In this document: positions 8,170 to 16,208 of the stretch, one piece after another
How positions within the stretch are numbered: position 1 is the first letter of the stretch
Layout: each line of letters starts with the position of its first letter
Assembly (NCBI RefSeq): GCF_900104695.1
Contig: NZ_FNSW01000002.1
Coordinates: forward strand, 1 to 64,000
DNA from: Paenibacillus sp. GP183
GTDB taxonomy: Bacteria > Bacillota > Bacilli > Paenibacillales > NBRC-103111
Direction of reading: 5' to 3'
Length of the DNA: 64,000 bases
Program-made: the position numbers and the translations under genes
The notes under the pieces: generated by a model
Told to the model about the DNA's origin: nothing
Seen by the model: only the letters and a program-made list of their open reading frames with translations
The model's database searches: none

Positions 8170-10331
8170 TGAAACCGAGAGGGAAAGTATTTGCGGTACT
8201 CATGATATTGTTCATTACGACAAGCATCTTTCTTCCAATAACTGCTATGGCAGCACCAGTTTCCGATACTGATCCTTGGTATGTTAAGCCCATACTTTGG
8301 ATCCTTGATCAAATTCTTTCGGTTTTCGGTGGTATTCATGACCCGGCAGACCATGTTTTTTATCACAGCTGTTTTAAGGATGAGGTAGGTTGCGACAATA
8401 AAGTTTGGGGTATGTACACTCAGGATAGCTATAATCATGTGATTCGGCGCGGTTTTGCTTTATTTTCTGTAGCAATCACTTTTATCATTACCGCAGCCAT
8501 TATTAAAAGCGGAGTACTTCTTTCAACAAGCCCTCTTTCATCAACTCTTAAAGTTGAGACAACTGAAACTTTTATCAAATGCTTATTGGCAATGGTATTA
8601 ATCGGAAATTTTTTCACAGTTTCCGGAAGTTTCTTTAAGGCGAACAACATGATCGTGAGTATGGTCTACCAGGACATTAAGAATCCGGTAGATTTATCTA
8701 GTTACGGTCCGGATCTCAATGGAAATATGCAATCAAAGGTACCGGATGGGCAGCGGGTTGTGATGAGAGATTTTAGTGCAAATCAGAATGGATTAGGGAA
8801 AGTAATTGTTTCCTTTGCAACTAGAGGATTAGCCATATGGTGGGAAGTGTTTTACCTTCAACGATTTCTCTTTATCTCGCTCATGATCGTTTTAGCCCCT
8901 CTTTGGATTGCCGTCATGTTTTACCCGATGCTTCAAGGGATCACAATGGCGGCTTTCAAAGAATTATGGTCGCAAATTGTTGCGCAAGCTGTTCATGCGG
9001 GTTTATTTTGGCTCTTCTTTAATATATTCGACAAGGATATAGGATGGTTTCATGTTACAGTCGCCATGGCTTTATTCATTCCACTTTCTGAATCTGTCCG
9101 GTTTATCTTTGGTTCAACAAGCCAAACAGGTTCAAAATTAGCCATGGCTGGAACAGCAGCTGGGCTAGGAGCTTTCATGCATATGGGGAGAGCTGTGGGT
9201 GACCTGAAAAATGGCTTTTCTACTGTGCGTGAGCACTTAACTAAAAAAAGTGAGGGAGTGGAAGGTGGGGGGGCTGTTTCGTATGGTGGAGGAGGACAAA
9301 ATATAGCTTCCCGGGTTGCTTCCGTAGCTGGGATAGGTGGCTTTGGAGGATCCGGCGGTGGAAGAGTGGCAACAGCATCAGGTGGCGGCGATTTTGGAAA
9401 CCGTACGCGTTTAGCTGGAGGCATTGCCGGAGCGCTTGGAAAAGCTGGCGGGCGTATTGCCGGTGCATCGATGGGTACTGGTTTAGGGCCGCTTGCTCAA
9501 CATGTTTTCGCGGAAGCAGGGGCTTCAGTTGGTGATGGCTTCGGTTATCGTGCAGGAGCAATTGCAGCAGCCGGTACTGAAGGAGCTATTAATGGTTCTA
9601 AAGCATGGGCAAATAACACAAAACAACATTATACAGAACGGATGGATGTAGTTAATAATCGTGAGCCATTGCAAAATGCTGATCCCGTTACAAAGGCTGC
9701 GGTCAAAGGTGTCGAAGCTGTTGGTTCAGCTGTAAAAGGAATGTTTGGTGGTGTTGGTCCGTCTGACCCGGCCGTTAAAAGATCGAACATGCAAAAAGTA
9801 TATGGTGCAATCGGAGAATTGGTTGTAGGAAAAGGCGGCTATCAAATAGGTGAAGGGTTTGCCAAATCTCGCTATGCCGGCACACCACTCAGCCCTAAAT
9901 CTTTTAATCATGATCAGAATTTATTCACGGTTGAATCGCGAGATGGAAGTTTTCTAGCAAGAGAAGGGGAAGACGGCCATTATGAACGCATTTCAAACAT
10001 TGGAAAAGGAAATACGGCTCTTGCAAAAGGCCAAGTTGTTGCAAAGCCTTATGTGGCGAGCAAAGAGAACGGGCAACCTTTCTCGATCAAGCCTATTATG
10101 CAACCATCTGGTACCAAACAAGGGTTTATGGATGAGGCTCCTGCAGTTACTTTTAATTCCGAGGGACAACAAATGGTATATGAAGGAAAAACGGTTAGTC
10201 CGAGCGATTTCTTGGAAAAGGGCCGTCCATCAAGTTATGTGGACATGCGCAGAAAGCAGGTCAATATTCCTACGTTGAAGCATCCATTACAGGCTTCAAA
10301 TCCATCTGCTATTAAGCGATCACTCCCATAA
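8166..10331 (+). CDS. VirB6/TrbL-like polytopic mobilome membrane protein
   Basis: 721 residues. The start ATGATG overlaps the VirB4 stop. A hydrophobic N-terminal segment (about 8-30) resembles a signal anchor, and several further membrane segments follow up to about residue 330. A Gly/Ala-rich linker (about 355-470) leads to a soluble hydrophilic C-terminal domain. This is the architecture of the CD3337/EF1877-type mobilome membrane protein that fills the VirB6 place in Firmicutes conjugative elements. It would form the membrane channel with VirB3 and VirB4. No catalytic motif is visible. The call rests on topology and gene order. Confidence 0.7.
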   Translation: MMKPRGKVFAVLMILFITTSIFLPITAMAAPVSDTDPWYVKPILWILDQILSVFGGIHDPADHVFYHSCFKDEVGCDNKVWGMYTQDSYNHVIRRGFALFSVAITFIITAAIIKSGVLLSTSPLSSTLKVETTETFIKCLLAMVLIGNFFTVSGSFFKANNMIVSMVYQDIKNPVDLSSYGPDLNGNMQSKVPDGQRVVMRDFSANQNGLGKVIVSFATRGLAIWWEVFYLQRFLFISLMIVLAPLWIAVMFYPMLQGITMAAFKELWSQIVAQAVHAGLFWLFFNIFDKDIGWFHVTVAMALFIPLSESVRFIFGSTSQTGSKLAMAGTAAGLGAFMHMGRAVGDLKNGFSTVREHLTKKSEGVEGGGAVSYGGGGQNIASRVASVAGIGGFGGSGGGRVATASGGGDFGNRTRLAGGIAGALGKAGGRIAGASMGTGLGPLAQHVFAEAGASVGDGFGYRAGAIAAAGTEGAINGSKAWANNTKQHYTERMDVVNNREPLQNADPVTKAAVKGVEAVGSAVKGMFGGVGPSDPAVKRSNMQKVYGAIGELVVGKGGYQIGEGFAKSRYAGTPLSPKSFNHDQNLFTVESRDGSFLAREGEDGHYERISNIGKGNTALAKGQVVAKPYVASKENGQPFSIKPIMQPSGTKQGFMDEAPAVTFNSEGQQMVYEGKTVSPSDFLEKGRPSSYVDMRRKQVNIPTLKHPLQASNPSAIKRSLP

Positions 10332-10342
10332 TTTTATCTAAA

Positions 10343-10371
10343 GGCTCATTGCGTCTAAGGATGAATGAGCC
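10343..10371 (+). promoter_or_regulatory. Inverted repeat covering the start of the wall-hydrolase gene
   Basis: GGCTCATT (10343-10350) pairs with AATGAGCC (10364-10371), and the second arm contains the proposed ATG at 10365. The stem would mask the start codon, so it may control translation. It could alternatively be the remains of a terminator after the VirB6-like gene. Confidence 0.4.
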
Positions 10372-12407
10372 CTTTCAAAGTGAGGGGGAATAGCGCCCGG
10401 GCAGTGGCGCGATATCGTATGAGTATGCTCGATGACTTAGCTTCAGGAAATGCCCTCGGTGCAGCGGGAAAAAAGGTAAAAGAAAAACTTAAATCAACTT
10501 TAAAAGCAGCCGTTAAAAAGCTAGTAAAAAAACTAGTCCAGCAGCTTTTTAAATTATTATTAAAGTTGCTTGCCAAAGCAGCAGCAGCACTTATCGCTTC
10601 TTTTGGACTTCCTACACTCCTTGGTCTTGTAGTTGTCTTTATTGTTGGAGGTGCGTTAATATATGTGGCTTTTACTTTTGGCTGGTTAGGAGCAGATAGT
10701 TCTAAAACCGCCTCGGAGCTTTCGGCAGCCTACACAAGGGCTATCGAGAGGACCACTGATCTGCCAGAATATCGACCACCAATGATTGTTGTTCAAGCGA
10801 TCGACAATATGAGATTAACCAAAGAGGGAATGGTAAATGTTACGGATATAGATCCTGAGGCTGTAGCCAGTGCATTAAAACCAGATCTGACTTATAAAGA
10901 TTTCATTAATACAACCACGACTGTCACTACAACGACACATGAGACAGAAAAAATTAATGAAGATGGTACAACGAGTACATCGACATACACCACTTCCAGC
11001 ACGAGCGTTTCGCAGACAAAAGTTAGTTTGTTAGTCAAGGCCCATGCATGGAATCGAATCGAAGATATACTTTACCATCAAGTTTCCACTGTGACTTACA
11101 GTTCATCGGGTGATTCGTCTTCGGTTATTACAACAACAGTTTGGGAAAGAGATGCCGAGGCATGTAATTTCGGAGGTTCTGGCAACATAAGCGCGGGTGG
11201 TTCTCCAGTGGCCGCTCCTTTTACAGGCATTGGAAACAGTACAAATTCTTTTTTTATAAGTTACTCTCCTGGTGCTATCGAAGAAAGCAGGAAAAGTGGC
11301 ATCCCAGCCAGTGTTATACTTGCTCAAGCCGTGCAAGAAGGGGGTTGGGGTAATAGTGAGTTAACCTCAAAGTATTTTAACTTCTTTGGGATTAAGGCAC
11401 AGGCGGGAGACGGCTGGACAGGTCCAACTGTGAATATGGGTACCAGTGAATATCAAGGAGGTTGGACGCTAATTATTGCCCGCTTCCGCGTATATGGAAA
11501 TGCGAGAGAAGGATTTGCCGATCATTCAAAATTTCTATTAGAAAATGGCCGCTATAAAACGGCTCTTTCCAAAAAGAATCCGTATGAATTTGCCAATGAA
11601 TTGCAAAAAGCTTCATATGCTACAGATCCAGGCTATGCAACGGCACTTAAAAATATCATGCATCAATACAATCTACTTCAATACGATTTAGACGGTGGGA
11701 TTGATGCTGTCACAGGGAAACCTTATGAGGACGTCGCGTATGTTCCTGGTCCGGGAAGCATGATTGTCGGATGTGGTACACCGGATTTTACGAAGTTTGA
11801 TGCCCTTCTACATAAATATAATTTTTCATCAGATGATGTCATGATCATTTCGGAAGGAATTAAGGAAAACGATCCAAGCCATAGTTTCCTTGCCGGTTAT
11901 AACGGAGACTTTGGTAATGCTCTTTCCGAAACTCCTTTAGTTGGTTCGATTAATGGAGATTATGTTGAATCAATCCCCGTTCAAGCTGGACAGATGCTTT
12001 GGCCAACGACCGCACAGAATCTCACTTCTGGCTTTGGCATGAGGGTAAATCCTACAAATCATGTGTTAAAGCTACATAAAGGGATAGATATTGCTCCATC
12101 CAATTTCGATTATCGGGAATACCCGAACATAGCAGCTATGGATGGACTTGTTGTAGCTGCTGGATACACGGAAGATGGATATGGTTTTAAAGTAATCATT
12201 GATCATGGAAGTGGTCTTGAAACATTGTATGGTCATATGAAGGCTGGCAGTTTGAAAGTCAGTATTGGTCAAAAAGTTAAAGCGGGTACTGTACTAGGTA
12301 TCATGGGCGCTACAGGTGATGTAACGGCAAGACATTTACATTTTGAGGTGCATTATAATGGTAGGCCAGCTAATCCTATTGGTTATGTTCACAGGGAGGC
12401 GAGTTAA
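10365..12407 (+). CDS. Membrane-anchored two-domain cell-wall hydrolase (glucosaminidase-type plus M23 peptidase), VirB1-like
   Basis: 680 residues. A Lys-rich cytoplasmic start is followed by a membrane segment (about 75-110). A Thr/Ser-rich linker follows (near 185-225). A FlgJ/glucosaminidase-like domain lies at about 300-445, with Glu325 in the motif AQAVQEGGWGNSELT. The C-terminus (545-675) is an M23/LytM endopeptidase with His571 and Asp575 in HKGID, and His657 and His659 in HLHFE. Such enzymes open peptidoglycan locally for the conjugation channel, as CwlT and VirB1 do. Both sets of key residues look intact. The ATG at 10365 has a modest site (CTAAGG) and lies in a hairpin, so the start is less certain than the rest. 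Confidence 0.85.
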   Translation: MSPFKVRGNSARAVARYRMSMLDDLASGNALGAAGKKVKEKLKSTLKAAVKKLVKKLVQQLFKLLLKLLAKAAAALIASFGLPTLLGLVVVFIVGGALIYVAFTFGWLGADSSKTASELSAAYTRAIERTTDLPEYRPPMIVVQAIDNMRLTKEGMVNVTDIDPEAVASALKPDLTYKDFINTTTTVTTTTHETEKINEDGTTSTSTYTTSSTSVSQTKVSLLVKAHAWNRIEDILYHQVSTVTYSSSGDSSSVITTTVWERDAEACNFGGSGNISAGGSPVAAPFTGIGNSTNSFFISYSPGAIEESRKSGIPASVILAQAVQEGGWGNSELTSKYFNFFGIKAQAGDGWTGPTVNMGTSEYQGGWTLIIARFRVYGNAREGFADHSKFLLENGRYKTALSKKNPYEFANELQKASYATDPGYATALKNIMHQYNLLQYDLDGGIDAVTGKPYEDVAYVPGPGSMIVGCGTPDFTKFDALLHKYNFSSDDVMIISEGIKENDPSHSFLAGYNGDFGNALSETPLVGSINGDYVESIPVQAGQMLWPTTAQNLTSGFGMRVNPTNHVLKLHKGIDIAPSNFDYREYPNIAAMDGLVVAAGYTEDGYGFKVIIDHGSGLETLYGHMKAGSLKVSIGQKVKAGTVLGIMGATGDVTARHLHFEVHYNGRPANPIGYVHREAS

Positions 12408-12929
12408 TTGCGTATATGGCCTACCATTATAGGTGGATGGCTGATCATCATGGTTTGTATATTCGTTCTTCCCAACATGTTCCATAAAGCATCTGAGCCT
12501 GTTACAGCCTCGCGTCCTATGGATGTCTTAGATAAACAAGGAGGACCCGTTATAGGCGATTCTGGGTCTCCTGAAAAGGTGCGAGACGTAGTAATGGCTT
12601 TTCTCAATTTAATCAATGAAGGAAAGCTGGATGAAGCCGCAACGTATGTGGATGGAAATCACTTACTCAATTTGATGGCAAAAGATAAACCTAAAGATCA
12701 AAACGCTTATATTGAGAATTACGTTCATTTGTTTCATGCTGGGGAAATGGGGCGGGCCAAGATCAGCCCCCTGAAAGATATTTCACATAACATGAGCTGC
12801 GCGGTGGAGATCGACCTGAAGAATAATAAGAAAATATCTTTTGTTATTGGGTTGTCAGAGATGGTTAATGATGAGGGACCACAGATAGAGAAACAATGGT
12901 TTTTAACGGCGATCGAGAAAAAAACATAA
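12408..12929 (+). CDS. Small anchored protein of the conjugation operon, possibly VirB8/TcpC-like
   Basis: 173 residues from a TTG start with AGGGAGG 9-10 nt upstream, touching the previous stop. One membrane anchor (about 5-22) is followed by a soluble extracytoplasmic domain beginning SPEKVRDVVMAFLNLINEGK. Its alpha-plus-beta pattern and length resemble NTF2-like folds such as DUF4878 or VirB8/TcpC. As the last gene of the operon it may be a channel assembly factor. This is inferred from topology and position; no catalytic motif is present. Confidence 0.6.
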   Translation: MRIWPTIIGGWLIIMVCIFVLPNMFHKASEPVTASRPMDVLDKQGGPVIGDSGSPEKVRDVVMAFLNLINEGKLDEAATYVDGNHLLNLMAKDKPKDQNAYIENYVHLFHAGEMGRAKISPLKDISHNMSCAVEIDLKNNKKISFVIGLSEMVNDEGPQIEKQWFLTAIEKKT

Positions 12930-12947
12930 TAAACGGGAGACTTTTAA

Positions 12948-13064
12948 ATGGGATACAAAGGACATATTACACTACCAATTGGTATTATTATGAAATGGGT
13001 ACTAACACCAAATGGATTGCAATTTGTTACACTTTTGAGCTCGAAGACACGACAACGTTTATAG
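12948..13064 (+). CDS. Possible 38-residue peptide
   Basis: ATG with GGGAGA 7 nt upstream, 18 bp after the last conjugation gene. The peptide is mildly hydrophobic (LPIGIIMKWVL) and matches nothing recognised. It may be a real small membrane peptide or the start of a gene lost by deletion. Confidence 0.3.
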   Translation: MGYKGHITLPIGIIMKWVLTPNGLQFVTLLSSKTRQRL

Positions 13065-13163
13065 ACATTTCATATTTTGTATCAATAGTTCAACACCCAA
13101 AAAGACTACGCGGCGCTAATGGGATTGAAGTTGGGTACTGCCGTTGCCTTAGGCAACAGGTCG

Positions 13164-13297
13164 ACGACAAGAACATAGCCGATTAAAACCCGCATAATCT
13201 GCGGGTTTTAGTTTTCAATCGGTCAAGTTCTTGTCGCGCATGAACGACAAGAACTTGACCCTTTTGTGGACGGGCGACAAGAACATGACCCTTTTGT
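13164..13297. repeat. Cluster of four 16-23 bp repeats, two flanking a hairpin
   Basis: The unit CGACAAGAAC(A/T)TGACC occurs in direct orientation at 13245-13267 and 13275-13297 (30-bp period, both followed by CTTTTGT). A diverged direct copy lies at 13164-13183 and an inverted copy at 13217-13236. The last two bracket a terminator hairpin and form an imperfect 20-bp inverted repeat. Candidates are an origin of transfer or iterons of the conjugative element, or transposase-binding repeats of an IS21-type end. No adjacent gene settles this. Confidence 0.6.
13184..13210 (+). terminator. Terminator-like hairpin inside the repeat cluster
   Basis: Perfect 10-bp stem TAAAACCCGC / GCGGGTTTTA (13184-13193 and 13201-13210) with A and T tracts on both sides, so it could work in both directions. 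Confidence 0.65.
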
Positions 13298-13299
13298 CG

Positions 13300-13411
13300 A
13301 GTGAAGATTTGCGCATACTAAAAGATGAGGGGTATCGTACGGTCGAAGTTCAACCGGTAGATATGTTTCCGCATACGGTACATGTGATAACACTATCTGC
13401 CAAACCGTTCA
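13300..13411 (+). pseudogene. 3'-end fragment of a 23S rRNA uracil-C5 methyltransferase gene (rlmD/rumA)
   Basis: About 36 codons encode [10 protein letters not shown] followed by [14 protein letters not shown], the signature C-terminus of RlmD/RumA-type methyltransferases. The catalytic domain is missing and upstream sequence is the repeat cluster, in the same frame by chance. The end after HVITLS differs from the normal tail, and the frame stays open to 13503. The 3' end of rumA is a known insertion site for streptococcal integrative elements, so this may be an attachment-site duplicate left by such an element. It could also be simple debris. Confidence 0.7.
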
Positions 13412-13514
13412 ATAAACATAAGTTAAACAGCTATTCGGATAATATGGTGGAAAGGAACCTTTATAGGCACTCCTCAAGTTCCAACTTACAATCCGAAGTT
13501 TGAAGCTTTATTTT

Positions 13515-13545
13515 GCCTAAAATCGTATGATTTTAGGCCATTATT
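13515..13545 (+). terminator. Intrinsic terminator
   Basis: 10-bp perfect stem GCCTAAAATC / GATTTTAGGC (13515-13524 and 13529-13538), 4-nt loop, AT-rich tail. The stem is nearly symmetric, so both directions are possible. Confidence 0.65.
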
Positions 13546-14046
13546 TATTTTCACCCAATCTTTTTGAAGCATATATTTGACTTATAGACTCTATTTGAAG
13601 CAAATCATTGCCATAAGATCATAAAATCTTAATCTTCTGAAAATAGACTGAACAATAAAAAATAAGACTCGTAATTTTATGTAAGCTGCGTTAAAGGATG
13701 AAATGAATACAAACTCATGGAAAAAGACCCGCTTTACATCCCTAAATAGGAGGCACTGTGTTTTGGATTTCAAACATTAAACTAAATGATCATTTGAGGT
13801 AGTTTAACTAAGCGGAATTAAATTAAATGATTAGGAAATCACTTAATGAAAAAAACGATATTCAGATCAATGGCGGGGTCATCGCGTCCATGTGCACTGC
13901 CGATATGGGCTGGGTGAACGCGCAGCGTATAGAGGCTTCCGGGCGGATGTTTCTTTGATTTCAATTAAAAATGGAAGGAAGCATGGTTTTTATTTTCCCT
14001 TGAATAATCACAAACAACAGTGATGCCTTTTTTTTATTTTAAAGAG
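13546..14046. other. AT-rich intergenic junction
   Basis: No supported gene. A GC-richer stretch at about 13869-13958 is open in one frame and reads like coding DNA (contains ASMCTADMGWVNAQRIEASG) but has no start and was not recognised. It may be a gene fragment. The rest is AT-rich spacer between the conjugative element and the GntR gene. Confidence 0.5.
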
Positions 14047-14090
14047 CAAAATGCAGCATTGTCTCCCTTTTGGAGGCGGGCTGCATTTTG
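14047..14090 (-). terminator. Terminator of the GntR gene
   Basis: 11-bp arms CAAAATGCAGC (14047-14057) and its complement (14080-14090), directly after the GntR stop read on the minus strand. Confidence 0.65.
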
Positions 14091-14132
14091 TGTATCAAAT
14101 TCGGTCCTCGACTTGTCTCCATTTTCACGAAC

Positions 14133-14789
14133 TTAGTTGGCAGTTGTAAATATATGTCCTCGCTGGCTGAGAAAATCATTCATGCTTCGTTTCACATGGT
14201 CCTGCATGGCGGTACGGGCACTGATAGCATTCCCGGAACAAATCGCATCCAGAATGATTTTATGTTCCTGTACTGATTTTTCAGCCTGATTCGGTATAAA
14301 TTCCGCTGCTTGAGGGGGCAGCCCATTCCAAAGCTGATACAACATAGACATCAGTGTGGGACTTTCGGATGCATTCCAAATGGAGCGATGGAGCGCGGTG
14401 TTTGCTGCTATATAGTCGGCAATGTTATTTGCCGAGATCGCCGATTCCACATCCTGATGAGCATTAAGGATTTCTTCGTGGTAGTTGTTGTGTGAGCTTG
14501 CTCTGGCCGCGGCTTCTCCTTCCAGCATTGCACGAATTTCGTATTGATCAATCAAATCATCCTTGGTCAAGCCGCGAACGACTGCACTTCTATTGTTATT
14601 TAAAATCAACAGTCCATCTCGTTCCAAAATTTGAAACGCCTCACGAACCGGCATTCTGGAGATTCCAAGTTGTCTGGCTATTTCCTCTTGAGTTAATTCT
14701 TTTCCAATTTCAAGTTCGTTTGAAAAAATAGCCTTTCTTAAAACGGCGGCCACTTGTTCGCGTACAGGTAAAACGGTTAATTTTTCCAT
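14133..14789 (-). CDS. GntR-family (FadR/FCD) transcriptional regulator of the catabolic operon
   Basis: 218 residues from the ATG at 14789, chosen for GGAGG 8 nt upstream. Residues about 5-70 form a GntR winged helix (ELTQEEIARQLGISRMPVRE, then FQILERDGLL). Residues 80-210 form an all-helical FCD ligand domain with spaced His and Asp residues able to bind a metal and a carboxylate. FCD regulators usually sense organic acids and repress neighbouring catabolic genes. It is divergent from the operon at 15013, and inverted copies of ATATTGGATC lie in the shared promoter region. A pathway acid such as mesaconate or citramalate would be a sensible inducer (inference). Confidence 0.9.
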   Translation of the reverse strand: MEKLTVLPVREQVAAVLRKAIFSNELEIGKELTQEEIARQLGISRMPVREAFQILERDGLLILNNNRSAVVRGLTKDDLIDQYEIRAMLEGEAAARASSHNNYHEEILNAHQDVESAISANNIADYIAANTALHRSIWNASESPTLMSMLYQLWNGLPPQAAEFIPNQAEKSVQEHKIILDAICSGNAISARTAMQDHVKRSMNDFLSQRGHIFTTAN

Positions 14790-14827
14790 TGTAAATATCC
14801 TCCAAATTTCTATCAATTTCAGTAACC

Positions 14828-14970
14828 ATTATAGCATAGATTCATGAATCGAAAATACAGGATATTGGATCAAAAATCAAAGGGATTGGCTGTGAGAAAT
14901 GTTAAGAAAATATATTGACACCCATGTTACAAAACCTTACAATTAATTTAGGATAGTGGATCCAATATTC
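14828..14970. promoter_or_regulatory. Divergent promoter region with candidate GntR operators
   Basis: For the catabolic operon, TTGACA (14915-14920) and TACAAT (14938-14943) are 17 bp apart. ATATTGGATC occurs at 14862-14871 and in inverted form (GATCCAATAT) at 14959-14968, the latter just after the predicted start point, where a bound repressor would block transcription. For gntR, TATAAT on the minus strand (14828-14833) has the 12-bp palindrome GATTCATGAATC (14839-14850) just upstream in its spacer. Operator assignment is by inspection. Confidence 0.65.
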
Positions 14971-15012
14971 AATATCTGTAACTTCATCGTTATACAAAGG
15001 AGATAAAATTAC

Positions 15013-16191
15013 GTGTTGCCATTACAAGGAATTACGGTTGTTTCACTGGAACAGGCGATAGCGGCGCCTTTTGCGACGCGGCAGTTGGCTGATTTGGGTG
15101 CACGGGTTATAAAAATAGAAAGACCTGAGTTTGGTGATTTTGCACGTGTTTACGATACGACGGTAAATGGGCTTTCGAGTCACTTCGTATGGACGAACCG
15201 GTCGAAAGAATCGTTAACGCTGGATTTGAAGAAGCCAGAGGGAAAGGAAATATTGCATCGACTGTTAGCAGAAGCGGATGTATTCGTGCAAAATTTGGCA
15301 CCTGGAGCTGTGGATCGACTGGGGTTTGGTCCTTCGAAATTGAATGAGTTGTTTCCCCGACTCATCGTTTGCGGAATATCAGGATATGGATCATCCGGGC
15401 CATACTGGGATAAAAAGGCATATGACCTGCTGATTCAATGCGAGTCAGGACTCGTAGCTATCACCGGGACGGAAGAAACACCTTCCAAGGCAGGGATTCC
15501 GGTTGCAGACATTGCCGCAGGGATGTATGCCTATTCCGGGATATTGACGGCATTAATCGCTCGAGGCCAGACAGGCAAAGGGGTTGTGATGGATGTATCG
15601 ATGCTGGAAGCCTTAGGGGAATGGATGGGTTTCCCATTGTACTATGCCTCTTATGGAGGGAGTGACCCGAAGCGAACCGGAGCGAGTCATGCTACCATCT
15701 ATCCGTATGGTCCTTTTTCAACTGGGGATCAAAAATTGGTCTTCTTTGCAATACAAAATGAGCGAGAATGGGAGAATTTCTGTCATAATGTGTTAGAAAA
15801 TTCAGAACTGATCACAGATGATCGATTTAGCGGCAATTTAAACAGGCTGAACCAGAAAGAGATTTTAAAAAATTTGATTGATGAAGTGTTTCAACGATTT
15901 TCCGCAGCAGAACTGATCGGTCGATTGGAGGCTGCCCAAATTGCTAACGCGACTCTGAATACTCCCATGGAATTTTTCGAGCATCCTCAGCTTAAAGCCC
16001 GTAACCGTTGGCGGGAGGTGGATACTCCGGTCGGAAAAGTCAGAGCGCTGCTTCCGCCAGTCACGATGGAAGAGATGGACTGGGTTATGGCTCCTGTACC
16101 CGCGGTAGGCGAGCATACCGCATCCATTCTGAGTGAGCTTGGATTCGGTCCGGAGATCATAGAAAATTACAAACAAGACAAAGTGATCTGA
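15013..16191 (+). CDS. CaiB/BaiF class III CoA-transferase, probable citramalate CoA-transferase
   Basis: 392 residues from a GTG with AAGGAG upstream. The sequence runs through the family landmarks: LEQAIAAPFATRQLADLGARV at the start, IKIERPEFGD, and ISGYGSSGP. The active-site Asp166 lies in PVADIAAGM and carries the acyl group as an anhydride. Full family length. Next to a CitE-like lyase and a mesaconase-type hydratase, its likely reaction is transfer of CoA from succinyl-CoA (or acetyl-CoA) to (S)-citramalate. The related mesaconate or itaconate CoA-transferases are alternatives. First gene of the operon, directly behind the GntR-controlled promoter. Confidence 0.88.
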   Translation: MLPLQGITVVSLEQAIAAPFATRQLADLGARVIKIERPEFGDFARVYDTTVNGLSSHFVWTNRSKESLTLDLKKPEGKEILHRLLAEADVFVQNLAPGAVDRLGFGPSKLNELFPRLIVCGISGYGSSGPYWDKKAYDLLIQCESGLVAITGTEETPSKAGIPVADIAAGMYAYSGILTALIARGQTGKGVVMDVSMLEALGEWMGFPLYYASYGGSDPKRTGASHATIYPYGPFSTGDQKLVFFAIQNEREWENFCHNVLENSELITDDRFSGNLNRLNQKEILKNLIDEVFQRFSAAELIGRLEAAQIANATLNTPMEFFEHPQLKARNRWREVDTPVGKVRALLPPVTMEEMDWVMAPVPAVGEHTASILSELGFGPEIIENYKQDKVI

Positions 16192-16208
16192 ATGAGAGGG
16201 TGAAAGTA

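Noticed and set aside
12896-13186. 96-codon frame after the last conjugation gene
   Set aside because: Starts inside the previous gene in another frame, has no binding site and runs into the repeat cluster.
13164-13297. CRISPR array
   Set aside because: Only four imperfect copies in both orientations with irregular spacing and no cas genes.
13231-13306. N-terminal part of the 90-codon frame that contains the rlmD fragment
   Set aside because: The first residues are a translation of the 30-bp tandem repeat ([16 protein letters not shown]), not part of RlmD.
13591-13773. 60-codon minus-strand frame
   Set aside because: AT-rich spacer with no start signals or motif.
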